A DNA stretch of 64,000 bases from Paraburkholderia flava (lineage in GTDB: Bacteria > Pseudomonadota > Gammaproteobacteria > Burkholderiales > Burkholderiaceae), in assembly GCF_004359985.1 (NCBI RefSeq), contig NZ_SMRO01000002.1:62001-126000 (forward strand). Reading direction: 5' to 3'. The stretch's first letter is position 1, and the number at the start of each line of letters is the position of its first letter. The position numbers were made by a program, and so were the translations under genes. Positions 57,698 through 64,000 of the stretch are shown one piece after another. The notes below the pieces were generated by a model. That model was not told the origin of the DNA. It saw only the letters and a program-made list of their open reading frames with translations, and searched no databases.

Positions 57698-58102
57698 ATG
57701 AGACTGCTTCACACGATGCTTCGCGTCGGTAACCTCGACCGCTCGATCCAGTTCTACACCGAACTGCTCGGAATGAAACTGCTGCGCCGTCACGACTATC
57801 CGGAAGGCAAGTTCACGCTCGCCTTCGTCGGTTACGAGGACGAGCGCAATGGCACGGTGCTCGAACTCACGCACAACTGGGACACGGAAACGTACGACCT
57901 GGGCAGCGGCTTCGGCCACCTCGCCGTCGAAGTCGACGATGCGTACGCGGCCTGCGCGAAGATCAAGGCGCAGGGCGGCAGCGTGATCCGCGAAGCGGGC
58001 CCGATGAAACACGGCACCACCGTGATCGCATTCGTCACCGATCCTGACGGCTACAAGATCGAATTCATCCAGAAGAAACATGACAGCGCAGCACGCGACT
58101 GA
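57698..58102 (+). CDS. gloA: Lactoylglutathione lyase (glyoxalase I) GloA
   Basis: Isomerises the methylglyoxal-glutathione hemithioacetal to S-lactoylglutathione. The 134-residue protein has all four metal ligands at family positions: His5 ([10 protein letters not shown]), Glu56 ([10 protein letters not shown]), His74 ([11 protein letters not shown]) and Glu122 (YKIEFIQK). The short bacterial form is normally nickel-dependent. The start has AAGGAA 6-11 nt upstream. The NTF2-like gene begins 23 nt before its stop codon, in a different frame. Confidence 0.95.
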   Translation: MRLLHTMLRVGNLDRSIQFYTELLGMKLLRRHDYPEGKFTLAFVGYEDERNGTVLELTHNWDTETYDLGSGFGHLAVEVDDAYAACAKIKAQGGSVIREAGPMKHGTTVIAFVTDPDGYKIEFIQKKHDSAARD

Positions 58103-58493
58103 CGACGCGGCGCCGTGCATCGCAGAGCTTGAATCGATTCACGTCGAGATTGCCGCGTGGTTCGACGGCTCTGCTGCGCCGGATTCACTCGACGCGATCA
58201 TGGCGCGCTTCGCGCCCGACTTCACGCTGGTGACGACGGGAGGCGCGGCGCTCGATCGCGCGACGTTGACGCAGCTGTTCGCGCAGGCCTACGGTGCGCG
58301 GCGCGGCTGCAGGATCGTCATCGAGGATATCGCGGTGATCGCGACGTGGCAGGGCGGGGCGGTGCTCGGTTTCACCGAGCATCAGTCGAGCGAAGCAGCG
58401 ACCAACGTGCGTCGGTCGACTGCGGTGTTCGATATCGACGCGGCGGGTAACGTGCGCTGGCGTCGTCTGCATGAAACGTTCGTGACGGCGTAG
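58080..58493 (+). CDS. NTF2-like (SnoaL/DUF4440-type) small protein
   Basis: A 137-residue protein that I place in the NTF2-like fold by pattern: an N-terminal helical pair ([18 protein letters not shown]), [32 protein letters not shown], then strands [25 protein letters not shown] and [13 protein letters not shown]. No catalytic residue can be named. It overlaps the end of gloA by 23 nt in another frame, so it is co-translated with it. Function is unknown; a small-molecule-binding or detoxification role would fit the position but is inference. Confidence 0.65.
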   Translation: MTAQHATDDAAPCIAELESIHVEIAAWFDGSAAPDSLDAIMARFAPDFTLVTTGGAALDRATLTQLFAQAYGARRGCRIVIEDIAVIATWQGGAVLGFTEHQSSEAATNVRRSTAVFDIDAAGNVRWRRLHETFVTA

Positions 58494-58515
58494 CAGTACA
58501 CCGCGCACAACACAT

Positions 58516-59367
58516 TCACAACGTCGGCAGCAATTCCGGCGGGTGATGCTTCAACGTCTGCCGCGCTTCGCGGAATTCCGGAAAAATCGATTCCACAGTC
58601 TGCCAGAAGCGCGGACTGTGATTCATCTCGCGCAGATGCGCGAGTTCGTGCGCGACGACGTAATCGATGATCGACAGCGGGAAGTGGATGAGCCGCCAGT
58701 TCAGGCGGATCTTGCCGTCGCTCGAGCAACTACCCCAACGCGTCGCCGCCGATGAAAGCGCATACGCGCGATAGTGAACGCCGAGCTTGTCCGCGTAGAT
58801 CGCGAGGCGCTCGCCGAACAGGCGTTTCGCTTCACCCTGCAGCCAGCCCTGCACACGGTCCTTGATCTGCTGCTGTTCCGCCTGCGTGGACAGCGGCAAT
58901 CCGAGTGTCGCCGATAGTGGATCGAATGCGAGATTCGCCGCGCCGAGCGCGACGCGCACCGGATGCCCGAGATACGGCACTTCGGCACCGTCCTTCCAGT
59001 CGACGCGCGGCAGCGCACGCTGCTCGACGCGCGTTTGCCACTCGGTCAGCTTCGCAAAAATCCAGCGCTGCTTCTCGACGATCGCGGTTTCGATATCCGC
59101 AATCGTGACCCAGCGTGGTGCAGTGATCGCGAGGCCCGTGCCGTCGATTGCAAAACCGATCGAGCGGCGCGACGAGCGTTTCAGTGCGTAGTAGAGCGTC
59201 TGGTTGCCGAGCGTCAGACGACGCAGCTTCGAGCCGTCGGGTGCGCGCGGCACGGCGGGTTTTTGCGGCGCGGACGGCGGCGCGATGCCGGGCTCGTCGA
59301 AGAGCGGCAGATCGAGTTGCCGGCTATCGAGCGCCGCAGCGGGCTGCGGCGAGGGGGACTTCTGCAT
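58516..59367 (-). CDS. YgjP-like metal-dependent hydrolase (DUF45)
   Basis: A 283-residue zinc metallohydrolase. The HExxH site reads VVAHELAHLREMNHSPRFW (His240, Glu241, His244, third ligand His250). RWGSCSSDGKIRLNWRLIHFP precedes it, as in the YgjP/DUF45 family. The N-terminal ~45 residues are Pro/Ala-rich and probably disordered. YgjP relatives have been described both as peptidase-like and as UTP-pyrophosphatase, so the reaction is not settled. It lies upstream of nothing convergent and is 44 nt from the plsC stop. Confidence 0.87.
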   Translation of the reverse strand: MQKSPSPQPAAALDSRQLDLPLFDEPGIAPPSAPQKPAVPRAPDGSKLRRLTLGNQTLYYALKRSSRRSIGFAIDGTGLAITAPRWVTIADIETAIVEKQRWIFAKLTEWQTRVEQRALPRVDWKDGAEVPYLGHPVRVALGAANLAFDPLSATLGLPLSTQAEQQQIKDRVQGWLQGEAKRLFGERLAIYADKLGVHYRAYALSSAATRWGSCSSDGKIRLNWRLIHFPLSIIDYVVAHELAHLREMNHSPRFWQTVESIFPEFREARQTLKHHPPELLPTL

Positions 59368-59411
59368 CGGATCCGGTTTCGCGCAAAAACGCCCGGGCAG
59401 GGCGTGGCGCG

Positions 59412-60170
59412 TCAGATTTGGGCGGCGGCGGACGTGTTGTCCGCAGCGCGGTACGCTTCGGGATCGATACGACGCATTTCAGCTTCGATCCACTTTTCGA
59501 CGCGCGTGTTAACTTCGTCGGGCGTGAGCCCCGTGGTGTCCATCGGCTTGCCGATCGACACCGTGACTATACCCGGATATTTTATGAACGAGTTGCGAGG
59601 CCACACGCGTCCCGCATTGTGCGCGATCGGTACGACCGGCGCGCCGGTCGCGATCGCGAAGCGCGAACCGCCGGTCTTGTACTTGCCCTGCTTGCCGGTC
59701 GGCGTGCGCGTGCCTTCCGGAAACATGATGACCCACGCGCCTTCTTCCATTCGCGCCTTGCCTTGCCGCGCGACCGAATCGAATGCGTTCTTGCCCGCCT
59801 TCCGGTCGATGTGAACCATCTTCAGCAGCCCGAGCGTCCAGCCGAAGAACGGCACGTACAGCAGTTCGCGCTTGAACACGTAGCACAGCGGCCGCGGCAT
59901 CAGTGCGGGGAACGCGAGCGTCTCCCACGCGGACTGATGCTTCGACAGCAGCACGGCGGGACCATCAGGCAGATTCTCCAGGCCTTCGATCCGGTAGCGG
60001 ATGTTGTTCAACCAGCGTGCCGCGAAGAGTATCGAGCGGCACCAGCCCGTGATCATCCAGTAGCGTCTGTCGGCGCGCATGAACGGAAACGAGATGAAGC
60101 ACATGGTCGCGTACGGCACCGTGTAGACGCAGAGGAAGATCAGCAGCAGCAGCGAACGGATAAAGCGCAT
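59412..60170 (-). CDS. plsC: 1-acyl-sn-glycerol-3-phosphate acyltransferase PlsC
   Basis: Adds the second acyl chain to lysophosphatidic acid to make phosphatidic acid. The 252-residue protein has an N-terminal membrane segment (~5-30). The first motif reads SKHQSAWETLAF, with His and Glu in place of the classic HxxxxD; this HX4E variant is common in betaproteobacteria. FPEGTRTPTGKQGKYKTG is the glycerol-phosphate-binding motif III, and VVPIAHNAGRVWPRNSF follows. It is transcribed from the gmhB side with 52 nt between them. Confidence 0.9.
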   Translation of the reverse strand: MRFIRSLLLLIFLCVYTVPYATMCFISFPFMRADRRYWMITGWCRSILFAARWLNNIRYRIEGLENLPDGPAVLLSKHQSAWETLAFPALMPRPLCYVFKRELLYVPFFGWTLGLLKMVHIDRKAGKNAFDSVARQGKARMEEGAWVIMFPEGTRTPTGKQGKYKTGGSRFAIATGAPVVPIAHNAGRVWPRNSFIKYPGIVTVSIGKPMDTTGLTPDEVNTRVEKWIEAEMRRIDPEAYRAADNTSAAAQI

Positions 60171-60222
60171 CGTCGTGATGACTCAGTGAGCGTGACGCGC
60201 GGTGGCTGCCGCGTCACTGGGG

Positions 60223-60783
60223 TTACTCATGTTCTTCGGCAAGGAAGTCGAGCGCGAATGCGCGCAGGTCTTCGTGCACCTTCGTGCCCTCGGGCAGACC
60301 GCCGGCCGCGAGCGTCTTGCGGCCCTTGCCGGTCAGCACGAGATGCGGCTGGAGGCCGATCGCCGCCGACGCCTGCAGATCGCGCAGCGCATCGCCGACC
60401 GACGGCGTGTGCGACGGATCCAGCTCGAAGCGCTCGGCGATCATCTTCAGCATGCCGGGCTTCGGCTTGCGGCATTCGCAGTGATCCTGCGCGGTGTGCG
60501 GACAGAAGAACACCGCATCGATCCGGCCGCCGACTGCAGCGGCCGCCCGGTGCATCTTCATGTGCATCGCGTTGAGCGCGGCCATGTCGAACAGACCCCG
60601 GCCGATGCCCGACTGGTTCGTCGCAACCGCGACGCGATAGCCGGCCTGATTCAGCCGCGCGATCGCTTCGAGACTGCCGGGCAGCGCGACCCATTCATCG
60701 GGCGACTTGATGAACGCATCCGAGTCGGCGTTGATCACGCCGTCCCGGTCGAGCACGACGATTTTTCGCGGAAAGGTCGGCAT
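60223..60783 (-). CDS. gmhB: D-glycero-beta-D-manno-heptose 1,7-bisphosphate 7-phosphatase GmhB
   Basis: HAD-type phosphatase of the ADP-heptose pathway for LPS inner core. The 186-residue protein starts MPTFPRKIVVLDRDGVINAD with nucleophile Asp12 and acid Asp14. VATNQSGIGRGLFD is motif II. The zinc-binding insert is CPHTAQDHCECRKPKPGM, with Cys-x-His and Cys-x-Cys ligands. SVGDALRDLQASAAIG holds the final acids. The glyS gene ends 9 nt upstream of its start (glyS is transcribed first), so it is probably in the glyQ-glyS operon with plsC. Confidence 0.93.
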   Translation of the reverse strand: MPTFPRKIVVLDRDGVINADSDAFIKSPDEWVALPGSLEAIARLNQAGYRVAVATNQSGIGRGLFDMAALNAMHMKMHRAAAAVGGRIDAVFFCPHTAQDHCECRKPKPGMLKMIAERFELDPSHTPSVGDALRDLQASAAIGLQPHLVLTGKGRKTLAAGGLPEGTKVHEDLRAFALDFLAEEHE

Positions 60784-60792
60784 GGCGGGCGC

Positions 60793-62892
60793 TCAGGCGG
60801 CGAGCCGCGAAATGTCGGCGACGCAGTTCATCTGCTGATGCAGCGCGCCGAGCAGTGCGAGCCGGTTCGCGCGCAGTGCCGGGTCTTCCGCGTTGACCAT
60901 CACGTCGTTGAAGAACGCGTCGACCGGTTCGCGCAGCGCGGCGAGCGCGGACAGCGCGCCGGTGTACTGGCGTTGCGCGAGCTGCGACTGCACGCGCGGC
61001 GCGACCTGTTCGAGCTGCGCGTATAGCGCTTTCTCGGCGGCTTCGACGAAGAGTGCGCTCTGCACGCCGGCGGACGTCGAGCCGTCCGACTTCTTCAGGA
61101 TGTTCGAGATGCGCTTGTTCGCAGCGGCGAGCGACGCGGCTTCGGCGAGCAACGCGAATTCGCGCACTGCGTCGAGCCGCGCGACGACGTCGTCGAGACG
61201 CGTCGGATTCAGCGCGAGCACCGCATCGATTTCACCGGCCGCATAACCGCGTTCGCGCAGCAGACCGCGCAGACGATCGAGACAGAATTCGTAGATCGCG
61301 ACGGTCGCATCGGCGACCGCGGGCACCGACGCGAACTGCGCGTGCGCGGCACGCAGCAGCGCGACGAGATCGACCGGCAACTGCTTCTCGACCAGAATAC
61401 GCAGCACGCCGAGCGCGTGACGGCGCAGCGCGAACGGATCTTTTTCGCCGGTCGGCTGCAGGCCGATGCCCCAGATACCGACGAGCGTTTCGAGCTTGTC
61501 GGCGAGCGCGACGACGGTGCCCGTCGACGTGGCTGGCAACGCGTCGCCGGAGAAGCGCGGCTGATAGTGTTCCGAACACGCGAGCGCGACTTCCTCGGGC
61601 TCGCCGTCGTGGCGTGCGTAGTACGTGCCCATCGTGCCTTGCAGCTCGGGGAATTCGCCGACCATGTCGGTGAGCAGGTCGGCTTTGGCGAGGTGGGCTG
61701 CGCGCTTCGCGAGCGCGACGTCGGCACCCGTCAGCGCGGCGATTTCACCCGCCAGCGCTTCGACACGCTGTACACGCTGCAGCGCCGAGCCCAGCTTGTT
61801 GTGATAAACCACATTCGCGAGCAGCGGCACGCGATCGGCGAGCGGCTTCTTCTTGTCCTGCTCGAAGAAGAACTTCGCATCCGCGAGACGCGGGCGCACG
61901 ACGCGCTCGTTGCCTTCGACGATATCGCCCGGCGTCTTCGTCTCGATGTTCGACACGATCAGGAAACGCGAGCGTAGCTTGCCGGCGGCGTCGGTGAGCG
62001 CGAAGTACTTCTGGTTCGTCTGCATCGTGAGGATCAGGCATTCCTGCGGCACCTGCAGGAATTCGTCCTCGAAGCGGCACGGGTACACCACAGGCCATTC
62101 GACCAGCGCCGTCACTTCGTCGAGCAGCGCGTCGGGCATCACGACCTGATCGTCGCCTGCGTGCGCGAGCAGCTGCGTACGGATGGTTTCCTTGCGATCG
62201 TTGAAGCTCGCGACGACACGGCCTTTCTCGAGCAGCGTCTGTGCGTACGAATCCGCGTGCTGGATCGCGACGAATCCTTCGGACAGGAAGCGATGGCCGA
62301 GCGTCGTATCCGCTGCGTCGATGCCGAGCGCGCTGACCGGCACGACGTGTTCGCCGTGCAGCACGGTGAGCCGTTGTGCGGGACGCACGAACTTGATGTC
62401 GGTGCCGTCCGGGCGCTGGTACGTCATGGGCTTGGGGATCGGCAGCTTCGCCAGCGTTTCGTCGAGCGCGGCCTGCAGGCCGTCGGCGAGCGTTGCGCCC
62501 GGCGCCGCGTAGCGCAGGAAAAACGCGTCGGCCTTGCCGTCCGATGCGCGTTCGAGATCGCTCACCGAGAAATCGGGGAAGCCGAGCGCCGCGAGTTTTT
62601 TCGCGAGCGGGGCAGTGGGCTTGCCGTCGGCATCGAGTGCCACCGACACCGGCAGCACTTTTTCGCGCACGTGTTTTTCGGGCGCGACGGCGCGCACGTT
62701 ACGGATCGTCACCGCGAGGCGGCGCGGCGTGGCGTAGCTGTCGAACGACGGTGTGCCTTCGATCAGATCGCGCGCGGCGAGGCGCTGCGCGATGCCTTTG
62801 GCGAATTCGTCGCCGAGCAGTGCGAGTGCTTTCGGCGGCAGCTCTTCGGTCAACAGTTCGACGAGCAGGGTGGCGTGTTGGGCTTGAGTCAT
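60793..62892 (-). CDS. glyS: Glycyl-tRNA synthetase beta subunit GlyS
   Basis: The 699-residue beta subunit of the alpha2-beta2 glycyl-tRNA synthetase, which binds tRNA and completes the enzyme. It begins [27 protein letters not shown], typical of GlyS, and contains the FLIVSNIE and [21 protein letters not shown] motifs followed by the HD-like region ([26 protein letters not shown]). [14 protein letters not shown] and [18 protein letters not shown] occur near the C-terminus. It is 15 nt downstream of glyQ, and gmhB begins 9 nt after its stop. Confidence 0.96.
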   Translation of the reverse strand: MTQAQHATLLVELLTEELPPKALALLGDEFAKGIAQRLAARDLIEGTPSFDSYATPRRLAVTIRNVRAVAPEKHVREKVLPVSVALDADGKPTAPLAKKLAALGFPDFSVSDLERASDGKADAFFLRYAAPGATLADGLQAALDETLAKLPIPKPMTYQRPDGTDIKFVRPAQRLTVLHGEHVVPVSALGIDAADTTLGHRFLSEGFVAIQHADSYAQTLLEKGRVVASFNDRKETIRTQLLAHAGDDQVVMPDALLDEVTALVEWPVVYPCRFEDEFLQVPQECLILTMQTNQKYFALTDAAGKLRSRFLIVSNIETKTPGDIVEGNERVVRPRLADAKFFFEQDKKKPLADRVPLLANVVYHNKLGSALQRVQRVEALAGEIAALTGADVALAKRAAHLAKADLLTDMVGEFPELQGTMGTYYARHDGEPEEVALACSEHYQPRFSGDALPATSTGTVVALADKLETLVGIWGIGLQPTGEKDPFALRRHALGVLRILVEKQLPVDLVALLRAAHAQFASVPAVADATVAIYEFCLDRLRGLLRERGYAAGEIDAVLALNPTRLDDVVARLDAVREFALLAEAASLAAANKRISNILKKSDGSTSAGVQSALFVEAAEKALYAQLEQVAPRVQSQLAQRQYTGALSALAALREPVDAFFNDVMVNAEDPALRANRLALLGALHQQMNCVADISRLAA

Positions 62893-62907
62893 TTTTTCGA
62901 GGTCTCG

Positions 62908-63915
62908 TCAGTCCGGGTCGATCTTGCGTTCGACCTTCAGCGGCGGCGCCCATGCGGGCATCGCGGCGTCCTGTTCGTCGGTGGTGAGGCCGGGCACGCC
63001 GTGCACCGGATTGCCGAGCATCGGGAAGCCGAGCTTCTCGCGCGAGTCGTAGTACGCCTGCGCAACGAGACGCGACAGCGCGCGAATGCGGCCGATGTAC
63101 GCGGCCCGCTCGGTCACGGAAATCGCGCCGCGCGCGTCGAGCAGGTTGAACGTGTGGCCGGCTTTCAGCACGAGTTCGTACGCGGGCAGCGCGAGCTGCG
63201 TATCGATCATCCGCTTCGCTTCGGCTTCGTAGTTGCCGAAGGCCGCGAACAGCAGATCGACGTTCGCGTGTTCGAAGTTGTACGTGGACTGCTCGACTTC
63301 GTTCTGGTGATACACGTCGCCATACGACAGACGACGCATTTCCGGACCGTTCGGCCCTTGCTCTTCCCACTCGGTCCACGTGAGGTCGTACACGTTCTCG
63401 ACCTTCTGCAGATACATCGCGAGACGTTCGAGCCCGTAGGTGATCTCGCCGAGCACCGGCTTGCACTGCAGCCCGCCGACTTCCTGGAAGTACGTGAACT
63501 GCGTCACTTCCATGCCGTTCAGCCAGACTTCCCAGCCGAGGCCCCACGCGCCGAGCGTCGGATTTTCCCAGTCGTCCTCGACGAAGCGCACGTCGTTCTG
63601 CTTCAGATCGAAGCCGAGTGCTTCGAGCGAGCCGAGGTACAGGTCGAGGATGTTTTCCGGTGCCGGCTTGAGTACGACCTGGTACTGGTAGTAGTGCTGC
63701 AGGCGGTTCGGGTTTTCGCCGTAGCGGCCATCCTTCGGACGACGCGACGGTTGCACGTACGCGGCGCGCCACGGCTCGGGGCCGATCGCGCGCAGGAACG
63801 TGTGGACGTGGGACGTACCCGCGCCGACTTCCATGTCGATCGGTTGCAGGAGCGCGCAGCCCTGTTTGTCCCAATAGGATTGCAGCGTCAGGATGATTTG
63901 CTGAAACGTGAGCAT
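62908..63915 (-). CDS. glyQ: Glycyl-tRNA synthetase alpha subunit GlyQ
   Basis: The 335-residue catalytic subunit of tetrameric glycyl-tRNA synthetase. The start [20 protein letters not shown] with [28 protein letters not shown] is the family N-terminus; the frame is open further but unconserved. [29 protein letters not shown] is the class II motif 2 region. [13 protein letters not shown] and [12 protein letters not shown] hold motif 3 features. It leads the glyQ-glyS-gmhB-plsC run. Upstream is an 85-nt tail with no supported gene before the window ends. Confidence 0.97.
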   Translation of the reverse strand: MLTFQQIILTLQSYWDKQGCALLQPIDMEVGAGTSHVHTFLRAIGPEPWRAAYVQPSRRPKDGRYGENPNRLQHYYQYQVVLKPAPENILDLYLGSLEALGFDLKQNDVRFVEDDWENPTLGAWGLGWEVWLNGMEVTQFTYFQEVGGLQCKPVLGEITYGLERLAMYLQKVENVYDLTWTEWEEQGPNGPEMRRLSYGDVYHQNEVEQSTYNFEHANVDLLFAAFGNYEAEAKRMIDTQLALPAYELVLKAGHTFNLLDARGAISVTERAAYIGRIRALSRLVAQAYYDSREKLGFPMLGNPVHGVPGLTTDEQDAAMPAWAPPLKVERKIDPD

Positions 63916-63976
63916 GAAGTGCCTTTCAGGCAGGTCGCGGCACGCAGCGCGGTAGCCGCGTGGCCTCAAGCCAGCG

Positions 63977-63992
63977 GCAACCGGCCGGTTGC
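63977..63992. other. 16-bp perfect palindrome upstream of glyQ
   Basis: GCAACCGGCCGGTTGC is its own reverse complement, 62 nt upstream of the glyQ start. It could be a hairpin after the gene lying beyond the window or an operator; no T run follows on the minus strand. Confidence 0.35.
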
Positions 63993-64000
63993 GCGGCCCA

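Noticed and set aside
1..64000. tRNA, rRNA or prophage genes
   Set aside because: I scanned the intergenic gaps by eye and saw no tRNA-like cloverleaf with CCA end, rRNA motif, integrase or phage structural gene.
63916..64000. C-terminus of a further minus-strand gene such as lnt
   Set aside because: Frames in this 85-nt tail carry no recognisable motif, so no gene is supported.

Overview
The window reads as core chromosome of a high-GC betaproteobacterium of the Burkholderia/Paraburkholderia group. The evidence is the very GC-rich third codon positions and the gene neighbourhoods: accB-accC-prmA, ubiE-Tim44-ubiJ-ubiB, amgK-murU next to lptD-surA-pdxA-rsmA, and glyQ-glyS-gmhB-plsC. The 371-residue porin and the DUF3683 FAD/Fe-S dehydrogenase also fit. 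The genus call is an inference from protein character and gene order; no rRNA gene is present. I see no phage, transposase, CRISPR array, tRNA or rRNA.

Layout: 1-6284 is a minus-strand block running from an unrecognised nucleotidyltransferase-like protein through a TlpA-type thioredoxin, aroQ, accB, accC, prmA and a DUF3426 zinc-ribbon protein into a truncated tpx. 6468-12620 (plus) carries mpl, a YqiA-like esterase, an RNB exoribonuclease, aroE and mtgA, with a 75-bp tandem repeat between the last two. 12665-15945 (minus) has ilvA, a cN-I type 5'-nucleotidase and queF. 16533-31377 (plus) has the large FAD/Fe-S dehydrogenase, a HIT protein, a DUF971 protein, the ubiquinone cluster, a TPMT-like methyltransferase, fmdB-DUF502-aspS, and nudB-clsB. 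31478-39625 (plus) is a fatty-acid beta-oxidation cluster: a TetR regulator with a PsrA-type operator in front of it, an acyl-CoA dehydrogenase, a HAD/ECH fusion, a thiolase and an enoyl-CoA isomerase-like protein. A long inverted-repeat element lies inside this cluster. 39650-41246 has fdhD divergent from a nitrate-reductase-associated protein. 41463-47144 has a PAS/GGDEF/EAL protein with a LOV-like PAS, a thioesterase (minus) and an Atm1-type ABC exporter. 47317-55052 is the envelope block (murU and amgK on minus; lptD, surA, pdxA and rsmA on plus). 55065-63915 has a DMT transporter, a porin, gloA, an NTF2-like protein, a YgjP-like metalloprotease, plsC, gmhB, glyS and glyQ.

Themes: cell-envelope biogenesis and recycling is strongly represented. 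Mpl and AmgK/MurU are two separate peptidoglycan salvage routes; MtgA, LptD, SurA, GmhB, PlsC and ClsB add murein, LPS and lipid functions. Ubiquinone synthesis and fatty-acid oxidation are the other two coherent modules. The most unusual non-coding structures are an inverted repeat of two ~236-bp arms, each holding a perfect 34-bp palindrome (37983-38736), the 75-bp tandem array (11631-11880) and the perfect 18-bp operator-like palindrome (31478-31495). No clearly new multi-gene system was found.
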